64,000 bases of DNA from Mucilaginibacter terrigena (lineage in GTDB: Bacteria > Bacteroidota > Bacteroidia > Sphingobacteriales > Sphingobacteriaceae), in assembly GCF_004168255.1 (NCBI RefSeq), contig NZ_SEWG01000001.1, forward strand, positions 372,001 to 436,000, read 5' to 3'. Under the pieces are notes generated by a model. That model was not told where the DNA came from. It saw nothing but the letters and a program-made list of their open reading frames with translations, and made no database searches. Both the position numbers and the translations under genes were made by a program. Below, piece by piece: positions 9,154 through 18,450 of the stretch. How positions within the stretch are numbered: the stretch's first letter is position 1; each line of letters opens with the position of its first letter.

Positions 9154-9858
9154 TTACACTATTGTCACACAATCATCCTCGATTAACGCCTCGCCGCGGT
9201 ATCGCCTAATGAGCTGCGCGGTGGCTACCACATCCTTTTGGCAATAGGTGCAAATACGTTCCAGGGCGTTATCAACCCAGTAAACGTGGCCAACCTGGCT
9301 GCCGTCGATATCATCTTTTGATGTCGGGATATCAAATATGGCGGTAAGCAGGCTTAAGGATGTGTAATTTTTGTAATCGCCGAAGCGCCAAAGCTCCATC
9401 GTGTCCAGGTGGGGGATCTCCCAGGGCTTTTTACCCTGGATCTGTAAATGCGGCGGGAAGGTTACACCATTAACCAGCATGCGGCGGCAAATATAAGGCA
9501 GGTCAAATTCCTTGCCGTTATGCGCGCATAGGATGACGCTCAGGGGCTGGCTGCTCAGCATGCGGCTAAAATCACTCAGCAGCTCTTTTTCATCGTGCCC
9601 GGCAAATGATTTTACCCGCAGGCCCGCGCGTTTGCCGTTGGTAAATATCCCAACCGAGATGCAAACTATCTTGCCAAACTCGGCCCAGATACCGGCGCGT
9701 TCATAAAAATCTTCGGGCGTTTCGTCCTTTCGCTGGTATTGGGTTTTGCTTGCCCAAAGTTCCTGCATATGTTCGGGCAACTGGTTGTGGCTGCTGTATT
9801 GGGGTACGGTTTCAATATCCAGTACCATCAGGTTGCTCAGGTCATATTGTTCAAGCAT
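9154..9858 (-). CDS. 3'-5' exonuclease of the PolB-exo-like (DEDD) family
   Basis: A 234-residue soluble protein. VLDIETVP near residue 13 supplies the first Asp and the Glu of a DEDD exonuclease. AHNGKEFDLPYICRR near residue 115 supplies the second Asp. YCQKDVVATAQLIRRY near residue 205 supplies the last Asp. This is the layout of predicted PolB-like 3'-5' exonucleases that stand alone without a polymerase domain. It is encoded 9 bases downstream of pbpC. Its role could be DNA or RNA end processing; the biological substrate is not known from sequence. Confidence 0.85.
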   Translation of the reverse strand: MLEQYDLSNLMVLDIETVPQYSSHNQLPEHMQELWASKTQYQRKDETPEDFYERAGIWAEFGKIVCISVGIFTNGKRAGLRVKSFAGHDEKELLSDFSRMLSSQPLSVILCAHNGKEFDLPYICRRMLVNGVTFPPHLQIQGKKPWEIPHLDTMELWRFGDYKNYTSLSLLTAIFDIPTSKDDIDGSQVGHVYWVDNALERICTYCQKDVVATAQLIRRYRGEALIEDDCVTIV

Positions 9859-9867
9859 AGCACTAAG

Positions 9868-12264
9868 TTATTTATTCTTATCCAGCACCTCAAAATTTAT
9901 TTGCATGGTGTTTCCATTCGCATCAACCAGGGTAAGCTTATGCCTGCCCGGCGATGGGTTTAGCGCCATTTGGTGGTAGGCGCTGCTTTCGCCCACGTAT
10001 TTATCATCCAGATGCCAGTAGATCTTGATGCCGCTTTGCCGGTGCGCCGCATTGCAAATAAACCGCCCGCGTTTGCCGTCGGCTTCCAAAGGCACGTAAA
10101 CCTTTGCGCCGTCTTTGGGGTATATCAATTCCATGGGGCTGGCTTCCGCCTGTTCACAACCAGGCGCAAAGGGCGGCAGGGTGTGGTACTGGTAATTTTT
10201 GGTCTTGTAATAATACTCCATAGATGGCGGCAGCACAAACCAGCTTTTGTTAATAATGTTATCCGGTGATGTACAATTTCCCGTCACCTGGAATTTTTGA
10301 TCTGCCGACAGGTGCACAAGCTTATGCCACATACAAACAGGCGCTTTCAGTCCGCTCCTGGGTACCAACTGCTCAACAGCATGCTCGCAGTTTGGCCCGG
10401 CACGGTATCCACTTTCTTTACATACGTTTATCTTCACCATTTCGCCGGTAGGTACGTTAAACCAATCGCGCGCGGCGGGCAGTAGCCGGAATATATCAAA
10501 CAAAACAGGTGCAGCCGTATAGATACCCGTTAAGCCGGGCCTGCCTTCACCATCGGTATTGCCCACCCAAACGCCTACCACATATTTGGGGGTTATGCCA
10601 ATAGCCCAGCCATCCCTAAAGCCAAAGCTGGTGCCCGTTTTCCAGGCAATGCGCTGGGTGGAACTAAACTGCTGCCAAAGCATCTCCTCGCCGGGGCGCA
10701 TCACTTCTTCCATGGCCTGCAGTGTGTAATATATCGAACCGGCATCTAAAAGTCCGTTTTTTTCTAAGGATGGCTTTTGCGGGGGAGATAAAGCATACAC
10801 CGGTGCATGATAATCATCGGGGTTGTATTTGCCGCCGTTACTGTTGTAATGGTTAAGTACCCTGGCCATATCCGCGTAAGCGCCGGTAAGTTCCCAAAGG
10901 GTGTTTTCGCCACCACCCAGTATCAGCGACAGGCCGTAATGGTCGGCAGGCTGTTTAAGGGTGGTAATGCCGGTTTTTTTGAGCATATCATAAAAACGTT
11001 CGTACTTGTATTGCTGCAGCATTTTTACCGCGGGTATGTTCAGCGACCTTGAAAGAGCATTTGATGCAGGTACAGCCCCATCATACCCCAGGTCGAAGTT
11101 TTCGGGATGGTAGCCTGCTATCTGCGTGGGCACATCTGCTATCAGGCTGTTGGGCAGTATCAGGCCATCGTGCAGCATGCTGGCATAAAGCAGGGGCTTC
11201 AGTGTACTCCCGGGGCTACGCGGCGCGTTCACTACATCTACATCGCTTTCCATTTCGGGGTCTTCGCGGTGGGCTATGTTGCCGGCATAGGCAAGAGTTG
11301 CCCCGGTCTCTACATCAAGCACAATGGCGGCTATGTTGTTGATATCATTGGCCTTTAAAACCTGGTGGTGCTTTTCCAATATATCGGTAACCTGCTGCTG
11401 TAAATTGCTTTTAATGGTAGTGGTAATGCGGGTTAAAGATTGCCTGTTACCTTTAAAATCGGCCTTAAAGCGCTGCAGCAGGTGAGGGGCTGTTTGCGGC
11501 AGTGGCACGGGCTTATCAGGTACGGGTTCAAATTTGGCAAGCGCTGCTGTAGTACTGTCAATTGTTCCCTGTTTGTAAAGCTTATCCAGTAATAAATTCC
11601 GTTTTTTTAACAATATCAGCCGGTTTTTGCCGGGATGAACTAAGGATGGGGAATTGGGCAATACGGCCAGCGCAGCCATTTCTCCCCACGATAGTTTATC
11701 CGGCGCGCGGCCAAAGTACCGCCACGCTGCAGCATCAAGGCCAATAACGTTGCTGCCAAAAGGGGCGTTACTGGCGTACAGTGCCATTATTTCTTTTTTG
11801 CTGTAACTCATTTCCAGCCGCAGCGCCATAAATATCTCGCCAAGCTTGGTCCATACGGTACGTTTATGGAGGGTAGCCAGGCGTATTACCTGCATAGTTA
11901 AGGTGCTGCCGCCGCTGGTTATCCTTTTGGCTTTGATATTTTGCCTGATGGCGCGGCCAAAGGCCAACGGATCGAACCCCGGGTGGTGCTCAAAACGCTT
12001 ATCTTCAAAGGCGATGATGCATTTTGCAAACTTTTGGGGCGCTTCGGTATTGTATGGAAAGCGCCATTGCCCGTCGGTGGCTATAGATGCGCCTAACAGT
12101 TGGCCCGAATCATCGTCAATTACAAACGAGGTAGGGCTGCTGAATAATGGCCGGGGCAAGCAAAGGGCAAACCACAGGCTTAAAGCAAATAAAATAGCCA
12201 GTAATATCATTACTTTTGGCTTTTTCAGGTTTTGCTTTATTCGCGGCAGCATTAATGTGGGCAT
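9868..12264 (-). CDS. pbpC: Penicillin-binding protein 1C (bifunctional transglycosylase/transpeptidase)
   Basis: Class A peptidoglycan synthase of the PBP1C type, about 798 residues from ATG 12262-12264. After one N-terminal membrane helix comes the GT51 glycosyltransferase domain, with the catalytic stretch EDKRFEHHPGFDP and GGSTLTMQ. The transpeptidase domain has SPGSTLKP (SxxK), SRSLN (SxN) and KTGTS. A C-terminal BiPBP_C domain follows from about residue 690. A longer in-frame start would overlap the divergent glycosyltransferase gene, so the internal Met is preferred. PBP1C is often next to an alpha-2-macroglobulin gene; none is present here. The gap to the divergent gene is only 11 bases. 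Confidence 0.93.
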   Translation of the reverse strand: MPTLMLPRIKQNLKKPKVMILLAILFALSLWFALCLPRPLFSSPTSFVIDDDSGQLLGASIATDGQWRFPYNTEAPQKFAKCIIAFEDKRFEHHPGFDPLAFGRAIRQNIKAKRITSGGSTLTMQVIRLATLHKRTVWTKLGEIFMALRLEMSYSKKEIMALYASNAPFGSNVIGLDAAAWRYFGRAPDKLSWGEMAALAVLPNSPSLVHPGKNRLILLKKRNLLLDKLYKQGTIDSTTAALAKFEPVPDKPVPLPQTAPHLLQRFKADFKGNRQSLTRITTTIKSNLQQQVTDILEKHHQVLKANDINNIAAIVLDVETGATLAYAGNIAHREDPEMESDVDVVNAPRSPGSTLKPLLYASMLHDGLILPNSLIADVPTQIAGYHPENFDLGYDGAVPASNALSRSLNIPAVKMLQQYKYERFYDMLKKTGITTLKQPADHYGLSLILGGGENTLWELTGAYADMARVLNHYNSNGGKYNPDDYHAPVYALSPPQKPSLEKNGLLDAGSIYYTLQAMEEVMRPGEEMLWQQFSSTQRIAWKTGTSFGFRDGWAIGITPKYVVGVWVGNTDGEGRPGLTGIYTAAPVLFDIFRLLPAARDWFNVPTGEMVKINVCKESGYRAGPNCEHAVEQLVPRSGLKAPVCMWHKLVHLSADQKFQVTGNCTSPDNIINKSWFVLPPSMEYYYKTKNYQYHTLPPFAPGCEQAEASPMELIYPKDGAKVYVPLEADGKRGRFICNAAHRQSGIKIYWHLDDKYVGESSAYHQMALNPSPGRHKLTLVDANGNTMQINFEVLDKNK

Positions 12265-12275
12265 TTTTATAATCC

Positions 12276-13004
12276 ATGATGAAAATAGGTAAATTATCAA
12301 TAATTATCCCGGCTTATAACGAGGGCGGCACCATTCACCTCATTTTGAACAAGATAAAAGCTGTGGAACTGATGGATAATATTCAAAAGGAAATTATTAT
12401 TGTTGATGATTGCTCAGACGATGGTACCGAACAGGCTGTTGCTGCCTATCGTGCGCAGCACCCTCAACTGGATATCAAATACTTTAAACACCTGCGTAAT
12501 ATTGGCAAAGGGGCATCGCTGCATACCGGGATAGCGCAGGCCACGGGCGAATACCTGATCATCCAGGATGCCGACCTGGAATATGACCCCGCCGAATATA
12601 ACGACCTGCTGAAACCCGTTTGCAACGGCTTTGCCGATGTGGTTTATGGTTCGCGGTTTATGGGCAGCAACCCACATCGCATCCTTTTCTTTTGGCATAC
12701 CATAGGTAACCGCTGGCTTACTTTTTTGAGTAATATGCTGAGCAACCTAAACCTTACCGATATGGAAACCTGTTATAAATTATTTGATACCAAACTGCTG
12801 CAGTCTATCAAATTAAAAGAAAAACGCTTTGGGTTTGAACCCGAAGTGACCATGAAGGTTGCCCGTATCCCGCGCATCCGTATTTATGAAGTGGGGATCT
12901 CTTATTATGGCCGTACTTACGAGGATGGTAAGAAAATAGGGTGGAAGGATGGTGTACGCGCTATTTACTGCATCCTTAAGTACGGTTTGTTTAGCGGTAA
13001 ATAA
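12276..13004 (+). CDS. Family 2 glycosyltransferase (polyprenyl-phosphate sugar synthase-like)
   Basis: A 242-residue GT-A fold glycosyltransferase. It has the N-terminal nucleotide-binding stretch LSIIIPAYNEGGTI, the metal-binding QDADLEYDP and a conserved FGFEPEVTMKV. The closest functional class is dolichyl/polyprenyl-phosphate mannose or glucose synthase. It lacks C-terminal membrane helices, so it probably works at the inner face of the membrane with a separate lipid acceptor. Its TAA stop overlaps the next gene's ATG (TAATG at 13002-13006), indicating translational coupling with the tRNA methyltransferase gene. Confidence 0.88.
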   Translation: MMKIGKLSIIIPAYNEGGTIHLILNKIKAVELMDNIQKEIIIVDDCSDDGTEQAVAAYRAQHPQLDIKYFKHLRNIGKGASLHTGIAQATGEYLIIQDADLEYDPAEYNDLLKPVCNGFADVVYGSRFMGSNPHRILFFWHTIGNRWLTFLSNMLSNLNLTDMETCYKLFDTKLLQSIKLKEKRFGFEPEVTMKVARIPRIRIYEVGISYYGRTYEDGKKIGWKDGVRAIYCILKYGLFSGK

Positions 13005-13708
13005 TGGCTGATATATTTAAATTTAAACAGTTTGAGGTTGACCAAACCGGTTGCGCCATGAAGGTGAATACCGATGGGGTTTTACTTGGTGCGCTGGCTG
13101 CGGCAAACAACCCGCAAAGTATTGTAGATATTGGTACGGGCACCGGTGTAATTGCCCTGATGCTGGCCCAAAGGTTTGCAGGGGCAAACATTGATGCTGT
13201 AGAAATTGATGAACACACCGCCGAAACCGCCGGAAAAAATTTTAAGGGTTCTGTTTTTGCGGATAGATTAAATATGATTTACGGCGATTTTGCTGAGGTT
13301 AATTCTGCCAGAAAATACGACCTGATCGTTTCAAATCCACCTTTCTTCCTGGATTCGCTTGCATCTGCCAACGAAAAAAAGAACCTGGCAAGGCATACAG
13401 ATGGTTTGTTTTTTTTGCGATTGGTTAAATATGCTGCCGAACATCTGACCAATGAAGGTACTTGCCAGTTGATAGTGCCCTTACCGACATCAATGCTGAT
13501 AAAGCAATTGATGCCAAAAAATGAATTGTATGTGCAGCATTTTATATCTATAAAGTCCTTTGGCAATGACGAACCGCACCGCGAGATATTAACCTTTGGC
13601 AAGGAACAAAAAGAGATTATTGAAGAAGAGTTTGTAATTTATGATGCCCCGAAGGTTTACTCGAAAGAGTACCGGGCGGCATTGCACAATTTTTTAACGA
13701 TATTTTAA
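13004..13708 (+). CDS. trmN6: tRNA1(Val) adenine(37)-N6-methyltransferase
   Basis: SAM-dependent methyltransferase of 234 residues resembling YfiC/TrmN6, which methylates A37 of a tRNA-Val. The SAM-binding loop VDIGTGTGVIALMLA lies near residue 42. The N6-adenine active-site motif NPPFF is near residue 112, followed by a conserved ARHTDG. The start is fixed by the one-base overlap with the upstream gene. Genes of this family in Bacteroidota have the same length. The tRNA target is inferred from the family only. Confidence 0.85.
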   Translation: MADIFKFKQFEVDQTGCAMKVNTDGVLLGALAAANNPQSIVDIGTGTGVIALMLAQRFAGANIDAVEIDEHTAETAGKNFKGSVFADRLNMIYGDFAEVNSARKYDLIVSNPPFFLDSLASANEKKNLARHTDGLFFLRLVKYAAEHLTNEGTCQLIVPLPTSMLIKQLMPKNELYVQHFISIKSFGNDEPHREILTFGKEQKEIIEEEFVIYDAPKVYSKEYRAALHNFLTIF

Positions 13709-13747
13709 AATGAATCCGAAATTGAACATCCGAAATCCGAAATAAAA

Positions 13748-14239
13748 ATGGTTCGTATAGGCCTCATATCAGATACTCACGGCTATCTTGACGATGCTGT
13801 TTTTAAACATTTTGAGAACTGCGACGAGATCTGGCATGCCGGCGATTTTGGAAATATAGAGCTTGCCGACAAATTAGCCGCTTTTAAACCGCTTAAAGGC
13901 GTATATGGAAATATCGACGGCCAGGATGTACGAAAAGTTTACCCCGAGCACCTGCGTTTTATGTGCGAAAATGTGGACGTTTGGATGACGCATATCGGCG
14001 GTTATCCCGACAGGTACGCGCCAAATGTAAAGCGTGAAATATACACTAAGCCACCCGGTTTATTTATCAGCGGGCACTCGCATATCCTGAAAGTAATTTA
14101 CGATAAAAAAATAAATTGCTTGCATTTAAACCCCGGTGCAGCCGGGAAACAGGGTTGGCACAAGGTGCAAACTTTATTAAGATTTTCTATAACTGACGAA
14201 AAAATTCATACCTTAGACGTTATTGAACTGCATAAATAA
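13748..14239 (+). CDS. Metallophosphoesterase of the YfcE/MJ0936 type
   Basis: A 163-residue single-domain calcineurin-like phosphoesterase. All the metal-ligand motifs are present in order: SDTHG (8-12), GDFGN, GNIDG and GHSH near residue 117. This compact family hydrolyses phosphodiester or phosphomonoester substrates with Mn2+ or Ni2+. It lies 39 bases after the methyltransferase gene. The gap contains the short repeats TGAATCCGAAAT and CATCCGAAATCCGAAAT seen in many Bacteroidota intergenic regions. The natural substrate is not known. Confidence 0.88.
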   Translation: MVRIGLISDTHGYLDDAVFKHFENCDEIWHAGDFGNIELADKLAAFKPLKGVYGNIDGQDVRKVYPEHLRFMCENVDVWMTHIGGYPDRYAPNVKREIYTKPPGLFISGHSHILKVIYDKKINCLHLNPGAAGKQGWHKVQTLLRFSITDEKIHTLDVIELHK

Positions 14240-14263
14240 TATGTAGTTTTTACACTAAGCCAC

Positions 14264-15313
14264 ATGAAAGCAGTTAAAACTTTAGGACAATTTATTATAG
14301 AAAAACAGGCCGATTTTCCGTACGCCAAAGGGGAGTTATCGAGGCTGTTGCGCGACATAGGCATCGCGGCAAAAATTGTGAACCGTGAAGTGAACAAAGC
14401 GGGGCTTGCCGATATTTTGGGCGATGCCGGCACCATGAATATCCAGGGCGAGGGGCAAAAGAAACTGGATGTATATGCCAACGAGCAATTTATATCCGCC
14501 CTGCAATGTGGCGGCGAATGCTGCATGGTGGCATCCGAAGAGAACGACGAGTGCATTCACATCGAATCGGAGATCTCCAAAAACGCTAAATATGTTGTCG
14601 CTATCGACCCACTGGATGGTTCCTCAAATATTGATGTTAATGTTGGCGTGGGTACTATATTTTCCATCTACCGCCGTATTTCTCCTGATGGCAAAGCCGG
14701 ACTGCCCGACGTATTGCAACGGGGTACCGAGCAGGTGGCCGCGGGTTATGTAATTTACGGCTCGTCCACCATGATGGTTTATACCACCGGGAAGGGTGTT
14801 AATGGCTTTACGCTCGATCCTTCTATAGGCGAATTTTGCCTTTCACACCCCAATATGTCCATCCCCGATGATGGGGTTATCTATTCCATCAACGAGGGTT
14901 ATTACTCGCATTTCCCGGATGGGGTGAAAAAATATATAAAATATTGCCAGGTGGAAGACACCAAAACCAACAGGCCTTACACATCGCGCTACATCGGCTC
15001 GATGGTGGCCGATCTGCACCGTAATTTGATAAAAGGCGGTATATTTATTTACCCACTAACGGCTGCCGCGCCTAATGGCAAGCTGCGTTTGGTATACGAA
15101 TGTAACCCGATGGCCTTTATCATTGAACAGGCGGGGGGCAAGGCCAGTAATGGTCATAATCGCATCCTGGAACTGGACGTGACTGAACTGCACCAGCGCT
15201 CGGCCATATTCATCGGCTCCAAAAACATGGTAGCCAAAGCCGAAGAAATGATGGCCTGCTTTTCGCCGCAGCGTATTAAAAAGAATTTTGAAGGAGAAGT
15301 GTGTTTGCAGTGA
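14264..15313 (+). CDS. fbp: Fructose-1,6-bisphosphatase, class 1
   Basis: Gluconeogenic enzyme converting fructose 1,6-bisphosphate to fructose 6-phosphate. The 349-residue length is normal for class 1. The Mg2+-binding signature [10 protein letters not shown] is near residue 117, preceded by ASEENDE. The C-terminal [18 protein letters not shown] is the second substrate/metal-binding block. The enzyme is cytoplasmic. It is 24 bases downstream of the phosphoesterase gene and may be co-transcribed with it, although the spacer contains a TAGTTTTT sequence that could serve as its own -7 box. Confidence 0.96.
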   Translation: MKAVKTLGQFIIEKQADFPYAKGELSRLLRDIGIAAKIVNREVNKAGLADILGDAGTMNIQGEGQKKLDVYANEQFISALQCGGECCMVASEENDECIHIESEISKNAKYVVAIDPLDGSSNIDVNVGVGTIFSIYRRISPDGKAGLPDVLQRGTEQVAAGYVIYGSSTMMVYTTGKGVNGFTLDPSIGEFCLSHPNMSIPDDGVIYSINEGYYSHFPDGVKKYIKYCQVEDTKTNRPYTSRYIGSMVADLHRNLIKGGIFIYPLTAAAPNGKLRLVYECNPMAFIIEQAGGKASNGHNRILELDVTELHQRSAIFIGSKNMVAKAEEMMACFSPQRIKKNFEGEVCLQ

Positions 15314-15315
15314 AT

Positions 15316-15354
15316 TAGTTCATAGTTGATGGTTCATAGTTCATGGTTGATGGT
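15316..15354. repeat. Short degenerate direct repeats (TTCATAGTTgATGG)
   Basis: The 15316-15354 stretch is built from repeated TTCATAGTT and ATGGTTGATGG units, followed by the inverted word TATGAACTATTAACCAT (15361-15377). This low-complexity pattern lies between the convergent fbp and rnhA genes. Confidence 0.55.
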
Positions 15355-15380
15355 AGCTACTATGAACTATTAACCATTAT

Positions 15381-15854
15381 CTATAAGCCGGGCAAAGCCT
15401 TAGCAGATTCCGCTTCAAAAACAGCATCTATCAGCAGGTCTTTTTGTTTACCGGCGGCTACTGCAAGCTGGTCGCAACGTTCGTTCTCGGGGTGGCCGTT
15501 GTGGCCGCGCACCCATACAAATTTAATGTTGTGCACCTTAGCGATACTTAGATAGCGCAGCCATAGGTCTTTGTTTTTTTTATCCTTAAACCCCTTGGCA
15601 ACCCAGCCATGTACCCAGCGTTTTTCAATAGCATCGATAACGTACTTTGAATCGGAGAAGATGGTGACAGATTGATTTGGGGATTTGATAGCTTCCAGCC
15701 CGGTGATTACGGCCAGCAGTTCCATACGGTTATTGGTAGTTTTACGGAACCCGGCACTCAGCTCTTTATAATGCTGCCCCGACCGCAATATCACCCCGTA
15801 ACCGCCCGGCCCCGGGTTCCCGCTTGATGAACCGTCTGTGTAAATTTCTATCAT
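15381..15854 (-). CDS. rnhA: Ribonuclease HI
   Basis: Cytoplasmic endonuclease that degrades the RNA strand of RNA-DNA hybrids. The 157-residue length is standard. The four acidic active-site positions are visible: YTDGS near residue 6, NRMELLAVI near 45, FSDSKYVIDAI near 67, and RCDQLA near 130. The basic handle region (EKRWVHGWVAKGFKDKKNKD) is also present. It converges with fbp and lies upstream of copA on the same strand, separated by a 26-bp inverted repeat element. Confidence 0.95.
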   Translation of the reverse strand: MIEIYTDGSSSGNPGPGGYGVILRSGQHYKELSAGFRKTTNNRMELLAVITGLEAIKSPNQSVTIFSDSKYVIDAIEKRWVHGWVAKGFKDKKNKDLWLRYLSIAKVHNIKFVWVRGHNGHPENERCDQLAVAAGKQKDLLIDAVFEAESAKALPGL

Positions 15855-15856
15855 TT

Positions 15857-15945
15857 GCCCCCCAGCCCCCTAAAGGGGGAGCTGAAACCGACCAAAAATA
15901 ACGATAATACCAATTAGTTGTTCCCCCTTCAGGGGGTTAGGGGGC
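15857..15945. repeat. G/C-run inverted repeat element between rnhA and copA
   Basis: GCCCCCCAGCCCCCTAAAGG (start of the left arm, 15857-15882) is inverted with a few mismatches at 15920-15945. Each arm is itself a small CCCCCT...AGGGGG hairpin. The right arm runs into copA and supplies its last codons and stop. The same unit appears inside the acetyltransferase gene at 55664-55692. Confidence 0.75.
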
Positions 15946-18030
15946 TATCCGCTTGCTTTTCAATCTGATTGAGTTTCCAATTACAATAACATCAGAAAAT
16001 GCCATCGCGAATGCGCCAACCATGGGGTTCAGAAAACCTAATGCGGCTACAGGGATAGCCACAATATTGTAGGCAAACGCCCAAAACAGGTTTTGCTTAA
16101 TGGTAAGCAGCGTGTGCCTGCTTATCTGCAAAAATTTTACTACCGATTTCAGGTCGGTGTTTAGCAATATCACTTTGGCCGATTGTATGGCTATATGGCT
16201 GGCATCGTTCATGGATACGCCTACATCTGCCTGGGTGAGGGCCGGGGCATCGTTTATGCCGTCGCCTATCATAATGGTTTTGCCTTTTTTACGGTACATA
16301 TCAACAACCTTCAGCTTATCGTCGGGCAGCATTTCGGCATGTACTTCTTTAATACCTAAGGTGGCGGCCAGCACCTTGCAGCGCAGCGCTTTATCACCGC
16401 TTACCAAAACAGGCGTAATACCGGTTTTTTTCAGTTGTGCTATCAGGCTTGCAGCATCCGGTTTAATGGTATCATCAACCGCTATTTGTGCCATGCGCAC
16501 CTGGTTTCGGTATAGGGTAAGGTTAAAATGGTCGGGGGTTTTATGCTTGGCCATCCCCAAAAAGTAGTTATTGCCATCTACATCTTCGGCGCGCATACCA
16601 AGGCCTTTTTCTTCGGTAGCGGTGCGTAATATTATTTTTTGCTGCGGATATGCCTGCAACCCGCCCACAAGCGATCTGGCAATAGGGTGGTTAGAGCGTT
16701 CTTCAACAGCGGTTATCACCCCGCGGATCTGCTCCATCGTAAAACCTTCTTCGGGCTTTATCTCTATAATGCCGAATTTACCTGTAGTAAGTGTGCCTGT
16801 TTTATCAAATAACACATATTTGGTGTTGGCAACAGCTTCGATGGTATCGCCACCTTTTATTAAAATGCCATTTTTTGCGGCGCGACCCAAACCAACCATA
16901 ACCGCGGTAGGCGTAGCCAAGCCCATAGCGCAGGGACAGGAGATCACCATAACGGCAATCGCGTTCATCATAGAACGTTGCAGGCCGGCATCGGTTGCGA
17001 AATAAGTTATTACAAAGGTCAGCAGCGCTATCAGTATCACCACGGGTACAAATATCGCCGCTACTTTATCGCCGAGCTTTTGAACAGGTGGTTTGGCAGC
17101 CTGTGCTTTTTTCATCAGATCGATAATTTGCGAAAGCGTACTGTTAGAGCCTACTTTGGTAGCCATAATGCGGATATTGCCCTGCTGTACTATAGTGCCG
17201 CCAATAACTTTATCGTACTTTGTTTTACTAACCGGGATGCCTTCGCCGGTTATCATAGCTTCATTTATCAATGAATCGCCCGATAGCACATCACCATCAA
17301 CCGGTACCTGGTCGCCCTCGTTAACCAGCAGGATATCGCCTGATAGTATTTCTTTGGCGCTAACCACTTCCACTCCATCTTTGATAACCCGGTTAGCTGT
17401 TACCTGTTGAAATTTCATCAGGTCTTTAACCGCCGATGTGGTTTGATTTACAGAACGTTTTTCTAACACATTACCCAGCAATACCAGGGTAATAATGGTG
17501 GCGCAGGTTTCATAAAAAAGGTAATGCTCTCCCAAATTCTGAACTGTGCCTACGAGGCTGTATATAAATGCCGATGTAGAGCCGATAAAGATCAGCACAT
17601 CCATATTAGGTACGCCATTTTTTAACGAGCTAAAGGCGCTTTTGCCAAAATGCAGGCAGCCCATCAAAAATACAGGCAAGCATAATATCAGCTGAACAAT
17701 TTGATTATGCAAAAAATGCCATGGCAAAACCATGTGCAGCAACAGGGGGGCGGTAAACAGGGCGCAGAAGATAAATTTGTTCTCTACCTTATCGTAAAAC
17801 GGTGTGGGCTGCAGATTTGCTTCGTCTACCACTTTAAAGCCAAGGCTTTCGATATCCTTTATAATTTGCGGCAAAGTTTGCCGATCGCCGGTGCTGAATT
17901 TTACCTCTTCGGATGCAAAACTTACCAGTACATCCTGCAAGCCTTTCTTCTCCAATAACTTATGGATACTCATTGCGCAGTTGTTGCAATGCATACCGGT
18001 AACATTCAACTCCACTAATTGCTCTGCCAT
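15937..18030 (-). CDS. copA: Copper-translocating P-type ATPase with N-terminal HMA domain
   Basis: P1B-type ATPase of about 697 residues that exports copper across the inner membrane. One HMA metal-binding domain (GMHCNNC at 12-18) is followed by eight membrane segments. The transport motif is SCPCAMGLATPT, with the CPC typical of Cu+. The phosphorylation site is DKTGTLT and the hinge is GDGINDAPAL. I start at ATG 18028-18030 (MAEQLVEL), because the longer frame only adds seven hydrophobic residues; a TAAATTTG -7-like sequence lies at 18036-18043. The final codons and TAA stop fall inside a dispersed repeat. Silver could also be a substrate. Confidence 0.93.
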   Translation of the reverse strand: MAEQLVELNVTGMHCNNCAMSIHKLLEKKGLQDVLVSFASEEVKFSTGDRQTLPQIIKDIESLGFKVVDEANLQPTPFYDKVENKFIFCALFTAPLLLHMVLPWHFLHNQIVQLILCLPVFLMGCLHFGKSAFSSLKNGVPNMDVLIFIGSTSAFIYSLVGTVQNLGEHYLFYETCATIITLVLLGNVLEKRSVNQTTSAVKDLMKFQQVTANRVIKDGVEVVSAKEILSGDILLVNEGDQVPVDGDVLSGDSLINEAMITGEGIPVSKTKYDKVIGGTIVQQGNIRIMATKVGSNSTLSQIIDLMKKAQAAKPPVQKLGDKVAAIFVPVVILIALLTFVITYFATDAGLQRSMMNAIAVMVISCPCAMGLATPTAVMVGLGRAAKNGILIKGGDTIEAVANTKYVLFDKTGTLTTGKFGIIEIKPEEGFTMEQIRGVITAVEERSNHPIARSLVGGLQAYPQQKIILRTATEEKGLGMRAEDVDGNNYFLGMAKHKTPDHFNLTLYRNQVRMAQIAVDDTIKPDAASLIAQLKKTGITPVLVSGDKALRCKVLAATLGIKEVHAEMLPDDKLKVVDMYRKKGKTIMIGDGINDAPALTQADVGVSMNDASHIAIQSAKVILLNTDLKSVVKFLQISRHTLLTIKQNLFWAFAYNIVAIPVAALGFLNPMVGAFAMAFSDVIVIGNSIRLKSKRIAP

Positions 18031-18136
18031 AATTACAAATTTAATCAGCATAAGAACTAAACAGGTAAGCTTAGTGTAATTTTAAAAAATGCTTTGCATA
18101 TTGGGTTAAGATTTCTATTTTTGCAACCTCCAATAC

Positions 18137-18211
18137 GGTAGATGTAGCTCAGTTGGTTAGAGCATCGGTTTGTGGTACCGAGGGTCGTGGGTTCGAGCCC
18201 CATCATTTACC
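18137..18211 (+). tRNA. tRNA-His (anticodon GTG)
   Basis: A full cloverleaf can be drawn. Acceptor GTAGATG (18138-18144) pairs with CATTTAC (18204-18210). The anticodon arm is TCGGT-TTGTGGT-ACCGA, with GTG in the anticodon position, and the T loop is TTCGAGC. The extra G at 18137 pairs with C 18211, giving the G-1:C73 identity pair unique to tRNA-His. CCA is not encoded. Confidence 0.95.
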
Positions 18212-18215
18212 CTTT

Positions 18216-18258
18216 AAAGGGGCAAGGTCTTAAAATGAGATTTCTGCCCCTTTTTTTT
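18216..18258 (+). terminator. Intrinsic terminator after tRNA-His
   Basis: AAAGGGGCA (18216-18224) pairs with TGCCCCTTT (18245-18253), followed by a run of T to 18258. The 20-base loop is long but the stem is perfect. Confidence 0.75.
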
Positions 18259-18450
18259 GCCCGGAACTATTTGTTTCCAAGGCATACAACAAACGTAGCC
18301 TCGTACATTTTTTTGTTTCGATTTCTTCCTCAGGATTGTTACTTTTTACTTGTCTGAGTTGTTATTACGCAGTTAATAAACAAAAAGTGGTAGATTAATG
18401 ATACTGCAATTAGTTTAGCGGACAAAATCACTTTCGTTGCTACCCGCTGC

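Noticed and set aside
11846..12292. 148-codon plus-strand frame across the start of pbpC
   Set aside because: Fully antisense to the clear GT51 domain of pbpC and has no family features.
15316..15377. Possible CRISPR-like array from repeated TTCATAGTT words
   Set aside because: Units are short, irregular and unspaced; no cas genes are present.
16100..17005. Two long plus-strand frames opposite copA
   Set aside because: Antisense to the ATPase core motifs of copA; Ser/Ile-rich mirror-frame composition.
18137..18450. tRNA-His as an integration site for a mobile element
   Set aside because: No integrase gene and no second copy of the tRNA 3' end was seen downstream in the following region.
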